From contig NZ_JAPDHV010000002.1 of NCBI RefSeq assembly GCF_025971925.1, positions 492,003-556,002 of the forward strand: a stretch of 64,000 nucleotides of DNA, in the 5' to 3' direction. Both the position numbers and the translations under genes were made by a program. The stretch comes from Chryseobacterium oryctis. GTDB taxonomy: Bacteria; Bacteroidota; Bacteroidia; Flavobacteriales; Weeksellaceae. Positions 25,721 to 34,130 of the stretch are shown here, one piece after another. The notes under the pieces were generated by a model. It worked only from the letters and a program-made list of their open reading frames with translations, made no database searches and was not told the origin of the DNA. Position 1 is the stretch's first letter; the number at the start of each line of letters is the position of its first letter.

Positions 25721-26944
25721 TTGTACTCCATAATTGATATAGAAAGTAACGGTGCGGGTTACAGAAAGGAAAGTATTATAGATATTGCTATTTACAGATA
25801 TGATGGGCAGAAAATTGTTGATCAATTTATTTCTCTTGTCAATCCGGATAGTGATATTACTCCGTTTGTACAAAAATTGACCAATATTACTCCAAAAATG
25901 GTCAAAACTGCCCCGAAATTCCATGAAATTGCCAAAAGAATAGTGGAAATAACGGAAAATACAACTTTGGTTGGTCATAATATAGATTTTGATTACAGAA
26001 TGCTTCGTCAATCGTTCAGTCGACTTGGTTATGATTTTAAAATCAATACATTGGATACAATTCCTTTGGCTAAAAAGCTGATTCCGGATGAGGTAAGCTA
26101 CTCTCTTGGGAAGTTGGTGAAATCACTTGGGATTCCCTTAACCAATCATCATAGAGCGGAAGGTGATGCGAGGGCAACGTTGGAATTATTCAAGCTTTTG
26201 GTTTCCAAAGATGTAGAGAATGAAATTATTCAAAAACATCATGATGAAACAAATGCTAAAACCTATATTAATAAAATCAAAGAGTTGACCCAGGATTTGC
26301 CCAACGAAAGAGGGTTTGTTTACTTTCAGGATGAAGAAGGTAAAATTATCTTTTCGGATTATGTGCAGGACATTAATAAATTTTCAAAGAAAGTTTTTAA
26401 TTCCAAGTCTAAAAAATGGGAGCAGACTCAAAAAAATGTTGAACAGATTAATTTTGAGCTTACAGGAACGGATATTATTGCTAAACTGATATTGAGTTCT
26501 AAAAATATAAGGAAAAAAGAAAGCCTTCCGTTTGGGTTATATCATCGAAATAATAAATATGTTGTTGAAAAAAATAAGTTAAATAAACTTGAAAAGCCTA
26601 TTCTTAAGTTTAGGTCTTTTACACAAGGCTCAAAGGCGATTCAATTTATTGGTTCTCGGGAAGAGTTTAATGATATTGAAGCTTTTAAAAAGAAGATAGA
26701 TTTCAAAAAAAGAAACGAGCTTTGGCTTGGACAAGGAAGAAAGTTGGGAGAAAAGTTATTCATAATCATTGAAAATGGTAAAGTTGTTTCTTATGGTTTT
26801 TATGAATTGTTTACTCAAATACAAACATTAAGTAAGATTTCTAAATTGAAAATCGATTTGGTTTTTTCATCTTCAGATTTGATTAATGAATTACAATTGG
26901 CTTTACTCCGTGGAGATTTTGAGACGTTGCCATTGCCAAAATAA
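25721..26944 (+). CDS. DEDDh 3'-5' exonuclease-domain protein
   Basis: 407 residues. Residues 1-165 form a DnaQ-like exonuclease domain: Exo I IIDIESNG (normally D-x-E, here D6 and E8), Exo II VGHNIDFDYRML, and Exo III HHRAEGDARATLELF. The C-terminal ~230 residues (PNERGFVYFQDEEGKIIFSD...) resemble the part that follows the exonuclease in DnaQ / UvrC-like fusions, but no GIY-YIG catalytic motif is clear. The frame opens with TTG at 25721; no ATG lies before the conserved Exo I motif, so TTG is the likely start. Confidence 0.85.
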   Translation: MYSIIDIESNGAGYRKESIIDIAIYRYDGQKIVDQFISLVNPDSDITPFVQKLTNITPKMVKTAPKFHEIAKRIVEITENTTLVGHNIDFDYRMLRQSFSRLGYDFKINTLDTIPLAKKLIPDEVSYSLGKLVKSLGIPLTNHHRAEGDARATLELFKLLVSKDVENEIIQKHHDETNAKTYINKIKELTQDLPNERGFVYFQDEEGKIIFSDYVQDINKFSKKVFNSKSKKWEQTQKNVEQINFELTGTDIIAKLILSSKNIRKKESLPFGLYHRNNKYVVEKNKLNKLEKPILKFRSFTQGSKAIQFIGSREEFNDIEAFKKKIDFKKRNELWLGQGRKLGEKLFIIIENGKVVSYGFYELFTQIQTLSKISKLKIDLVFSSSDLINELQLALLRGDFETLPLPK

Positions 26945-27023
26945 GAGCGGTCTTTTCCTATATGAGTTTTTATTAAGAAAAATCTGACTTTCAATTCGAT
27001 TTTTTCAAAATAAAAATAAATAG

Positions 27024-27031
27024 TACTTTTG
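27024..27031 (+). promoter_or_regulatory. -7 box of the lysA leader transcript
   Basis: TACTTTTG followed by C matches TAnnTTTG. It places transcription start near 27037, about 15 nt before the leader-peptide ATG. No clear TTG at -33 is seen. Confidence 0.6.
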
Positions 27032-27051
27032 CAAAAAAATAAGAATAAGCA

Positions 27052-27123
27052 ATGCATAATTTTAAACTAAATAAAACTGGTAAAAAGGGGGCTGTAAAGT
27101 TCTCTAAGGTTTGGAATGTATAA
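27052..27123 (+). CDS. Lysine-rich leader peptide of lysA (23 codons)
   Basis: ATG 27052 to TAA 27123 codes for 23 residues, six of them Lys (positions 5, 8, 11, 12, 16, 19), including an adjacent Lys-Lys. It lies between a -7 box and a strong terminator hairpin directly before lysA, and its stop codon touches the 5' arm of an alternative hairpin. That is the architecture of ribosome-mediated transcription attenuation. Lys is common in AT-rich coding, so composition alone is not proof. Confidence 0.6.
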   Translation: MHNFKLNKTGKKGAVKFSKVWNV

Positions 27124-27167
27124 AAGAGTTGTCTTGCATAAAAATAATTATTGTGGCAGACTCTTTT
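27122..27167 (+). promoter_or_regulatory. Candidate antiterminator pairing of the lysA attenuator
   Basis: AAAAGAGT (27122-27129) is fully complementary to ACTCTTTT (27160-27167). This pairing uses the 5' half of the terminator stem, so the two structures exclude each other. The leader stop codon (27121-27123) overlaps the 5' arm, so a ribosome finishing the peptide would block the antiterminator. Confidence 0.55.
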
Positions 27168-27186
27168 CGAAGAATCTGCCCTTTTT
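27155..27186 (+). terminator. Attenuator terminator before lysA
   Basis: GGCAGACTCT / AGAATCTGCC style stem (27155-27165 with 27170-27180, one mismatch) closed by a TTCG tetraloop, then CTTTTT. It ends 16 bp before the lysA start codon, so it would stop transcription before the gene. Confidence 0.85.
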
Positions 27187-27202
27187 ATGTTAAAATGATA
27201 TT

Positions 27203-28402
27203 ATGAATTCAAAAGAATTATTAAAAATTGCCAATGAGTTTGGCACACCGGTGTACGTTTACGATGCTGAATCTATTAAAACTCAATACGAGAAGCTTAC
27301 ATCCTCTTTTTTAAAACACACAAAGTTCTTCTATGCTGCGAAAGCATTGACAAACATTAATATCCTTAAGTATGTCAAGAATTTGGGTGCTTCTTTGGAT
27401 TGTGTATCAATTAACGAGGTGAAACTTGGGCTAAAAGCAGGTTTCCCCAAAGAAAAAATATTATTTACTCCAAACTGTGTTGATTTGGTTGAGATTGAAG
27501 AAGCGATGACTTTTGGAGTACATATTAATATAGATAATATCTCGATTCTCGAACAATTCGGGAATAAATATGGAAATACGTATCCGATTTTAGTAAGAAT
27601 TAATCCACATATTTTTGCGGGAGGAAATTATAAAATTTCTACAGGTCATATCGATAGTAAATTTGGTATTTCTATTCATCAGGTTCGTCACATTGAAAGG
27701 GTGATGAAAAGTACAAATCTGAATGTTGAAGGGCTTCATATGCATACAGGAAGTGAAATAAAAGATCCGGACGTTTTCTTACAGGCTCTGGAAATTATGT
27801 TAGAACTTTCTGAGCATTTTCCGAATTTGAAATATCTTGATATGGGAAGTGGCTTCAAAATTCCTTATCAGGATACGGAAGAAGAAACAGATGTGAAAAC
27901 TTTAGGAAAAAAAGTAGAAAAAGTAATTTCCGAATTCACGAAATCTACAGGAAAAAAATTCGAATTGTGGTTTGAGCCTGGAAAATTCTTAGTAGGAAAA
28001 TGCGGTTATCTTTTAGTGAAAGCTAATGTTATCAAGCAAACTACAGCTACTGTTTTTGTTGGGGTAAATTCAGGATTTAATCATTTGATTCGTCCAATGT
28101 TTTATGATTCTTACCATGTGATTGAAAACCTATCGAATCCTAAAGGAGCGGAAAGAATTTACACCGTAGTTGGAAATATTTGTGAAACAGATACTTTCGC
28201 TTGGGATAGAAAACTGAATGAAGTAAGAGAAGGTGATATTTTGGCTTTCCATAATGCAGGAGCTTATGGTTTTGAGATGAGCTCAAACTTTAATTCAAGA
28301 TTAAAACCAGCTGAAGTATTATATTTAGACGGAAAAGCCCATTTGATTAGAAAAAGAGATGAGTTTGAAGATTTGTTGAGAAATCAGATAGAAATATTAT
28401 AA
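27203..28402 (+). CDS. lysA: Diaminopimelate decarboxylase
   Basis: This 399-residue PLP enzyme performs the last step of lysine synthesis (meso-diaminopimelate to L-lysine). The PLP Lys is in FYAAKALTN (residue 47). The glycine-rich phosphate loop is in YLDMGSGF, with HMHTGSEI before it. EPGKFLVG carries the substrate-binding Arg/Glu region, CETDTFA the active-site Cys from the partner subunit, and NAGAYGFEMSSNFNSR the C-terminal motif. Length is normal. It is preceded by a leader peptide and attenuator, which suggests control by lysyl-tRNA charging, and followed by its own terminator. Confidence 0.96.
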   Translation: MNSKELLKIANEFGTPVYVYDAESIKTQYEKLTSSFLKHTKFFYAAKALTNINILKYVKNLGASLDCVSINEVKLGLKAGFPKEKILFTPNCVDLVEIEEAMTFGVHINIDNISILEQFGNKYGNTYPILVRINPHIFAGGNYKISTGHIDSKFGISIHQVRHIERVMKSTNLNVEGLHMHTGSEIKDPDVFLQALEIMLELSEHFPNLKYLDMGSGFKIPYQDTEEETDVKTLGKKVEKVISEFTKSTGKKFELWFEPGKFLVGKCGYLLVKANVIKQTTATVFVGVNSGFNHLIRPMFYDSYHVIENLSNPKGAERIYTVVGNICETDTFAWDRKLNEVREGDILAFHNAGAYGFEMSSNFNSRLKPAEVLYLDGKAHLIRKRDEFEDLLRNQIEIL

Positions 28403-28431
28403 TTTTAAAACAATCGAATCGAAAATATTTA

Positions 28432-28471
28432 CAAGAAACTTCGCTATTTAGTGGAGTTTCTTTGTTTTTTT
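28432..28471 (+). terminator. Terminator of lysA
   Basis: AAGAAACT (28433-28440) pairs with AGTTTCTT (28455-28462), the stem extending inward, followed by a T-rich run. Confidence 0.8.
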
Positions 28472-28517
28472 GGTGTAATTTTGGTTTTTAATAGTACTAA
28501 ATAGAAAAGAATATTAT

Positions 28518-29003
28518 ATGAAAGCAATAGCATTATTTATAGGACTTTTTGTTGCAAACTTTGCATTTGCACAGTCTGATTTAGAAGATAGAGACGATTC
28601 TTTTATTATGGAAAATAATAAGAACCTTTTAAAGATTGATATTAAAGAACCTTTTCTTCAGGTCGCTGTGAAAGGTTGCAAAGATTTTAAACCTGCAGCT
28701 TTTGAAGGAGGTGCGGCAACTTATAAAGAAATTTTAAGGAAATATATGTACACATACCTTAATTCTGATTTTTATACGATAGCAGGTGATTTTACATTTA
28801 CTTTAACTATTGATGAAACGGGTAAAGTTGTTGATGTTTCAGGCGATCCGAAGGTCGTAAACAGTGAAGTTTTTTTTGATGATATGCAGTATGTTGTGAG
28901 AAGAATAAAGAAAAACTGGGTTCCGGCAACGTGTAATAATCAACCAGTGAAATCAGAGATGAAACTTAAAATGAATTTCTCTTCAGTTTCTGTCGATATG
29001 TAA
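28518..29003 (+). CDS. Periplasmic TonB-C-terminal-like protein, copy 1
   Basis: This 161-residue protein has signal peptide MKAIALFIGLFVANFAFAQ. The mature domain (FEGGAATYKEILRKYM ... FTFTLTIDETGKVVDVSGDP ... IKKNWVPATCNNQPVKSEMK) matches the fold of the TonB C-terminal domain: a P(A/G)G-like segment, a strand with DxxGKV, then W-x-PA and a conserved polar end. It lacks the TonB membrane helix and Pro-rich spacer, so it is not a true TonB. The next gene, 4 bp downstream, is its tandem paralog. Function unknown. Confidence 0.75.
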   Translation: MKAIALFIGLFVANFAFAQSDLEDRDDSFIMENNKNLLKIDIKEPFLQVAVKGCKDFKPAAFEGGAATYKEILRKYMYTYLNSDFYTIAGDFTFTLTIDETGKVVDVSGDPKVVNSEVFFDDMQYVVRRIKKNWVPATCNNQPVKSEMKLKMNFSSVSVDM

Positions 29004-29007
29004 TTGT

Positions 29008-29430
29008 ATGAATATGAGGAAATATATTTTAATTTTATTCTTACTTTTTATTGGATTTAAAGGATATTCACAAGAAGAAAAAATGAAAATAGAAAACACA
29101 GAGATTTCCAGAAACGCTGAGTTCCCAGGAGGTGATGATGCTTTTACTAAAGAGTTTTTAAGGATGGTTCATGCATATATTGACTTGAGAAAGTATGCTG
29201 TGAATGGGCAATTTGTGTTTGTATTTGATGTGAATACGGATGGGAAAATAGGAAATCTAGACGTTTTGCCAAAAGTAAAAAATAGTGAAATGTTTATTGA
29301 GGATATGGATTTTGCCATTAGAAAAGTAAAAAAGAAATGGAAACCCGCTATCAAAGATGGTAATCCTGTTATTTCCAAAAAAGTCATAAAAATTAACTTT
29401 ACATCAGATCATTTTGACCATGGAGATTAG
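29008..29430 (+). CDS. Periplasmic TonB-C-terminal-like protein, copy 2
   Basis: This 140-residue protein has signal peptide MNMRKYILILFLLFIGFKGY-S (a start at ATG 29014 is also possible). The domain reads AEFPGGDDAFTKEFLRMV, then FVFVFDVNTDGKIGNLDVLP, then KKWKPAIKDGNPVISKKV, a clear TonB_C-type pattern and better conserved than copy 1. It is translationally close to copy 1 (4-bp gap), indicating a bicistronic unit from a tandem duplication. The role is unknown; such proteins often act as stand-alone envelope accessory domains. Confidence 0.75.
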   Translation: MNMRKYILILFLLFIGFKGYSQEEKMKIENTEISRNAEFPGGDDAFTKEFLRMVHAYIDLRKYAVNGQFVFVFDVNTDGKIGNLDVLPKVKNSEMFIEDMDFAIRKVKKKWKPAIKDGNPVISKKVIKINFTSDHFDHGD

Positions 29431-29479
29431 ATGAATAATTCTCTTTAAAATGTAGCTGACATTCTGTCACAATATTTTG

Positions 29480-29487
29480 TATCTTTG
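29480..29487 (+). promoter_or_regulatory. -7 box upstream of miaB
   Basis: TATCTTTG followed by C, a full TAnnTTTG match, 70 bp before the GTG start of miaB. No good TTG at -33. Confidence 0.5.
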
Positions 29488-29556
29488 CAAACTAATCTTT
29501 TTTAAAGTTTAAAATCTTTTTTTTGAACTTTAAATTTTGAATTTAAAAAGACTATC

Positions 29557-30993
29557 GTGCAAGAAAAATATATAGACGAAACAAAACAAGGTGAGGCTTT
29601 TGCAATTGCAGAGAGACCTGAAAACTCTAAAAAATTATTTTTAGAAAGTTACGGATGTCAGATGAATTTTTCTGACTCTGAGATTGTTGCATCGATCCTT
29701 AATGAACAAGGATATAATACAACGATGAAGGTAGAAGAAGCTGATCTTATACTTCTTAATACCTGTTCGATTCGTGAAAAGGCAGAGCAAACAGTAAGAA
29801 TGCGTCTTTCTCAGTTCAAAAATCTTAAAAAGGAGAAACCGAATATGACGGTTGGAGTTCTTGGATGTATGGCTGAGAGATTGAAAACTAAATTTTTAGA
29901 GGAAGAACAACTTGTTGATTTAGTTGTTGGCCCGGATGCATATAGAGATCTTCCCAATCTTTTGAAAGAAACCGAGGATGGTAGAGATGCTATCAATGTT
30001 ATTCTTTCAAAAGAAGAAACCTACGCAGATATCAATCCTGTTCGTTTGGGAGGAAATGGTGTCACTGCTTTTGTTACGATTACAAGGGGATGTGATAATA
30101 TGTGTACCTTCTGTGTAGTTCCGTTTACAAGAGGCCGAGAGAGAAGCCGTGATCCACATTCTATACTTCAGGAATGTAAAGATCTTTGGAATAACGGATA
30201 TAAAGAAATTACACTCTTAGGACAAAATGTAGATTCTTATCTTTGGTATGGAGGAGGCCCTAAGAAAGATTTTGCTAAAGCATCAGAAATGCAGAAAGCA
30301 ACGGCGGTTGATTTTGCACAGTTATTAGATTTGGTAGCGAAAGCAGTGCCTGAAATGAGAATCAGGTTCTCAACATCTAATCCTCAGGATATGAGTTTAG
30401 ACGTATTCCGAATGATGGCAAAACATGATAACATCTGTAAATACGTTCACCTCCCTGTTCAAAGCGGAAGTAATAATATGCTTGAAGCGATGAACAGACA
30501 ACACACTCGTGAAGAGTATTTAGATTTGATTAAAAAAGCTAAAGAAATTGTTCCTGAAGTAGCATTTTCTCAGGATATGATCGTTGGTTTCTGTAATGAA
30601 ACAGAAGAAGATCATCAAGATACCTTAAGCCTTATGAAAGAGGTGGAATACGACTACGGCTATATGTTCGCTTATTCTGAAAGACCAGGAACTCCTGCTC
30701 ACAAAAAAATGGAGGATAATATTCCTGCAGATGTAAAACAAAGACGTTTGGCTGAAGTAATTGCTTTGCAAGGGGAATTATCAAGAAAAAGAATGGCTGG
30801 TTATGTTGGGAAAGTTCATCAAATTTTAATTGAAGGAGTTTCTAAAAAGAACAAAAATCAGTGGAAAGGGAGAAATTCTCAAAATGCCGTTTGTGTTTTT
30901 GATATGTCTGAAGGACAGAAAATTGGTGACATTGTGGATGTTTTTGTATATGATAACACACAAGGCACACTTTTAGGAAGAGTTGCAGAGTAA
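29557..30993 (+). CDS. miaB: tRNA-2-methylthio-N6-dimethylallyladenosine synthase
   Basis: This 478-residue radical SAM methylthiotransferase modifies A37 of tRNAs that read UNN codons. The N-terminal UPF0004 domain has its three Cys ([32 protein letters not shown]). The radical SAM motif is CDNMCTFC near residue 180. The C-terminal TRAM domain ends [19 protein letters not shown]. The start is GTG at 29557 ([11 protein letters not shown]); the usual family N-terminus supports it. Length is normal. Confidence 0.95.
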   Translation: MQEKYIDETKQGEAFAIAERPENSKKLFLESYGCQMNFSDSEIVASILNEQGYNTTMKVEEADLILLNTCSIREKAEQTVRMRLSQFKNLKKEKPNMTVGVLGCMAERLKTKFLEEEQLVDLVVGPDAYRDLPNLLKETEDGRDAINVILSKEETYADINPVRLGGNGVTAFVTITRGCDNMCTFCVVPFTRGRERSRDPHSILQECKDLWNNGYKEITLLGQNVDSYLWYGGGPKKDFAKASEMQKATAVDFAQLLDLVAKAVPEMRIRFSTSNPQDMSLDVFRMMAKHDNICKYVHLPVQSGSNNMLEAMNRQHTREEYLDLIKKAKEIVPEVAFSQDMIVGFCNETEEDHQDTLSLMKEVEYDYGYMFAYSERPGTPAHKKMEDNIPADVKQRRLAEVIALQGELSRKRMAGYVGKVHQILIEGVSKKNKNQWKGRNSQNAVCVFDMSEGQKIGDIVDVFVYDNTQGTLLGRVAE

Positions 30994-31049
30994 CAATTGT
31001 TTCGAATAAAAAAAATAAAAATTATTATCAATAGCTTAATATAAAGACA

Positions 31050-31472
31050 ATGGAAAAATTACAAAAATATTGCCTTGGTGTTTTGTTGGTAATAATCTAT
31101 GGTAATATCTCGGCTCAGATAAGTAATGATGCTATTGAGAATAACGGTTGTAAAAAGATTTGTGAGGTACATCACCAAATTTTCAATAATGATTTTCAGG
31201 TATTTTGCTCAACCGAAGAACTCGCTTTTCAGAAGTTAAATCAGAAAAGTAGAGCCGTTGATATTATTAAGAAATACTTTCCAAGGTTCCAGAGGAATAT
31301 AGGTTCTGATGTTCAGAGCTTGGGGTTCATGTATTCTCAAACTAGGACGGTTGACTTATTTTTGTTAAATTTTGAAAGACAAAACAAAACAAATAACTTT
31401 AGTGTTAGCACATATTTAAAAAATAAAGTTTCAAAAGTTAGAAACAAAGATTATTTAGATTTGATAATTTAA
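31050..31472 (+). CDS. Uncharacterised exported protein
   Basis: This 140-residue protein has a signal peptide (YCLGVLLVIIYGNISAQ). The mature part has three Cys (NNGCKKICE, FQVFCST), so it probably has a disulfide, and is otherwise a mixed helix/strand sequence (QKLNQKSRAVDIIKKYFP). No family was recognised. It is not obviously in an operon with miaB (56-bp gap) or the sigma-54 gene, although all are on the same strand. Confidence 0.6.
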   Translation: MEKLQKYCLGVLLVIIYGNISAQISNDAIENNGCKKICEVHHQIFNNDFQVFCSTEELAFQKLNQKSRAVDIIKKYFPRFQRNIGSDVQSLGFMYSQTRTVDLFLLNFERQNKTNNFSVSTYLKNKVSKVRNKDYLDLII

Positions 31473-31575
31473 TTCATGCTAAATATGATGTTTTTTTCAT
31501 CATATATTCAAGATGTGTTTACAGTAAGAATAATTAATGTAGACAAAAATTAAATCAATAATCTAAAATTTACTT

Positions 31576-32868
31576 ATGAGCAACGAGCTGCAAAATATAA
31601 AAAACCGTTTCGGAATCATCGGAAATTTTCCGGCTTTAAATAGAGCTTTGGAAAAATCAATTCAGGTGGCACCAACCGACATTTCCGTTTTGGTAATCGG
31701 AGAAAGTGGTGTGGGAAAAGAATTTATTCCTAAAATTATTCACTCAGAATCAAAAAGAAAACATCAGCCCTACATTGTTGTAAACTGTGGTGCAATTCCG
31801 GAAGGAACGATTGATTCAGAATTATTCGGGCACGAAAAAGGAGCGTTTACAGGAGCTACAGCAACCAGAAAAGGATATTTTGAAGTTGCAGATGGCGGAA
31901 CAATTTTCCTTGATGAGGTTGGGGAATTACCTTTGCAAACACAGGTTCGTTTGTTGAGAGTTTTGGAGAGTGGGGAGTTTATGAAAGTGGGTTCTTCTCA
32001 AATCCAAAAAACCAATGTGAGAATTGTGGCAGCTACAAACGTGAATATGATGAAGGCAATTCAGGATGGAAGATTTCGTGAAGACTTGTATTATCGTTTG
32101 AATACCGTTCAGATTGATATGCCTCCTTTGAGAGAAAGAAAAGGGGATATTCATTTGTTATTCAGAAAGTTTGCAATCGATTTTGCTGAAAAATACAGAA
32201 TGCCTGAGCTTGAACTGGAACCAAGTGCAGTTCATTATATTGAAAATTATGCCTTTCCGGGAAATGTGCGCCAACTAAGAAATTTGGTTGAGCAAATGAC
32301 TGTAGTTGAAAGAGAAAGACATATCTCGGTTGAAAAACTGGCAGAATATATTCCAATGGATGCACATCTTCCAATGGTGGTAAACACGCCTAATACTCAG
32401 AAACAAAATGACTTCGGCAGTGAGAGAGAAATTATGTATAAAATTCTCTTTGATATGCGAAACGACTTAAATGATTTAAAATCCTTAACTTCGGAATTAA
32501 TTAAAAACAGAGGAAGTAATGATTTGAGTAATCAGGAGAAAACTTTGATTAACAGGATTTATACTCAGGAGAGTCAACAACCTGTAAGTTCTAATTCTTT
32601 GTTGTTTTTTGAAAATAATATGAATACCAATTCTAATGTTCAAAATCCGACAATAATTTCAAATCCTGAAGAAAGTTATGAAGATGTGGAAGATATAGAA
32701 ATTGAGGACGAAAGACCTGAATCTTTGTCTCTCCAAAATAATGAAAAAGATTTAATAATCAAAGCGTTGGAGAAACATAAAGGAAGGAGGAATAAAGCTG
32801 CTGATGAATTAGGTATTTCTCAAAGAACTCTATATAGAAAAATAAAACAATACAATTTGGAAGAATAA
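31576..32868 (+). CDS. Sigma-54-dependent transcriptional activator
   Basis: This 430-residue bEBP has no receiver or other sensor domain in front. The AAA+ domain starts at ~15: Walker A GESGVGKE (~50), the GAFTGA sigma-54 contact loop in EKGAFTGATATRKG, and Walker B GGTIFLDEVGEL. The R-finger region is in ATNVNMMKAI. A long low-complexity linker (~270-385) leads to a C-terminal Fis-type HTH (HKGRRNKAADELGISQRTLY). Without a regulatory domain, activity may be controlled by expression or a partner protein. It heads a same-strand group with the next three genes. Confidence 0.9.
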   Translation: MSNELQNIKNRFGIIGNFPALNRALEKSIQVAPTDISVLVIGESGVGKEFIPKIIHSESKRKHQPYIVVNCGAIPEGTIDSELFGHEKGAFTGATATRKGYFEVADGGTIFLDEVGELPLQTQVRLLRVLESGEFMKVGSSQIQKTNVRIVAATNVNMMKAIQDGRFREDLYYRLNTVQIDMPPLRERKGDIHLLFRKFAIDFAEKYRMPELELEPSAVHYIENYAFPGNVRQLRNLVEQMTVVERERHISVEKLAEYIPMDAHLPMVVNTPNTQKQNDFGSEREIMYKILFDMRNDLNDLKSLTSELIKNRGSNDLSNQEKTLINRIYTQESQQPVSSNSLLFFENNMNTNSNVQNPTIISNPEESYEDVEDIEIEDERPESLSLQNNEKDLIIKALEKHKGRRNKAADELGISQRTLYRKIKQYNLEE

Positions 32869-32898
32869 ATCACTAAATATTAATTAAAGAAATAAATC

Positions 32899-33588
32899 AT
32901 GAGAATTAGTGTAAAGCCAATCAATTTTAAATTTAATGATTATCTCAGTAAAGGATATGAGTTTTTGAAAGCTAACTTTGGAAACATTTTTTTAGCAGTA
33001 ATATTTTGCATTATTATGGCTATTATTCCTTTTTGCGCGATGTTGGGAATGGGTAACTTATATACTTATCTAAGAAAATTAAGAAAAGGAGAAAACGTTG
33101 GAGCTGGAGAAATTTTTAATTTTGATAATTTTACACCGTATTTTATTTTACAATTAATAATTATTGGAGGAATATTGGTTTTATATATTCCTTTGGCTAT
33201 CATAATGTTTGCTACGCAACAAAATGGAGAGCCTTCTGCTTTAGGTTCTGTTCTTTTGTTTCCTTATTTGGCAATTATGTATATTATAATTTTTGCTGTA
33301 GTTTTAAAAGGGTTTTATATGCCGGCGCTTATCTCTCTTGGTGGAGTAAAAGATGTCAAAACCGCATGGAATATGTCTAAAGTGATGACAAAAGGAAATA
33401 TTTGGAATATCTTGCTTTTTTCAATTGTTGTCGGGTTTCTTTCTCAATTAGGTATTATCGCATGTGGGATAGGTATTTTATTAACGATGCCATATTCTTA
33501 TACAGCTAATTATTTCGCTTTTGAAGATGCAATGCAGCAGATTGAGCATGACGAAATACAAGAAATAGGACTAAAAAATGAATATTAA
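32899..33588 (+). CDS. Multi-pass membrane protein of unknown function
   Basis: This 229-residue protein has about five membrane helices (IFLAVIFCIIMAIIPFCAML, LQLIIIGGILVLYIPLAI, PYLAIMYIIIFAVVL and others) and a C-terminal charged tail. The pattern resembles DUF975/DUF4013-like integral membrane proteins. No catalytic motif. Its last 11 bases overlap the start of lptE, which indicates translational coupling, so a role in envelope assembly is possible, by context only. Confidence 0.65.
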   Translation: MRISVKPINFKFNDYLSKGYEFLKANFGNIFLAVIFCIIMAIIPFCAMLGMGNLYTYLRKLRKGENVGAGEIFNFDNFTPYFILQLIIIGGILVLYIPLAIIMFATQQNGEPSALGSVLLFPYLAIMYIIIFAVVLKGFYMPALISLGGVKDVKTAWNMSKVMTKGNIWNILLFSIVVGFLSQLGIIACGIGILLTMPYSYTANYFAFEDAMQQIEHDEIQEIGLKNEY

Positions 33589-34129
33589 ATTAAAGAAGGT
33601 TAAAATATTTCAACTAAAATTCTCATGGATTTTGGTTATCAGTTTAGGATTTTTACAATCTTGTTACTCTTTTACGGGTTCATCTCTTACAGATGAAAAA
33701 ACTGTTCAAATCAATGAATTTCCTAATAATGCTGCGTTGGTGAATCCGACTTTAGCGCAACAGTTTTCTACAGATATTCAGAATAGATTTTTACAAAGAA
33801 CTACTTTAAAAGGGACAAAAGAAAATCCGGATATTTTGATTGAAGGTGAAATTACCGATTACTCAATTTCTCCCACAACAATTAGTTCAAATACAATGAG
33901 TAATAATGTAGGAGGGGTGGTTCAGGAGTCTCAGAATAAACTTACAATTACGGTAAAAGTACATTACGAAAATAAATTACATCCGGATTCTAGCTTTGAC
34001 AGAACATATTCTGACGAGGCAGTATTCAATAGTAGTCTGTCTCAGGCCGACATAGAAGCTTCACAAGTAAAAATTGTAACAGACAGAATTATAAACAAAA
34101 TATTTAACGATATCGTAGCGAATTGGTAA
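33578..34129 (+). CDS. lptE: LPS-assembly lipoprotein LptE
   Basis: 183 residues with a lipobox (GFLQSC, lipidated Cys ~28), then YSFTGSSLTDEKTVQINEFP and a two-layer domain with ILIEGEITDYSISPTT, the characteristic Bacteroidota LptE pattern. It forms the outer-membrane plug of the LptD translocon that inserts lipopolysaccharide. lptD is not in the window. It overlaps the upstream membrane-protein gene by 11 bp and lies 1 bp before the following TPR gene. Confidence 0.85.
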   Translation: MNIKLKKVKIFQLKFSWILVISLGFLQSCYSFTGSSLTDEKTVQINEFPNNAALVNPTLAQQFSTDIQNRFLQRTTLKGTKENPDILIEGEITDYSISPTTISSNTMSNNVGGVVQESQNKLTITVKVHYENKLHPDSSFDRTYSDEAVFNSSLSQADIEASQVKIVTDRIINKIFNDIVANW

Positions 34130-34130
34130 G

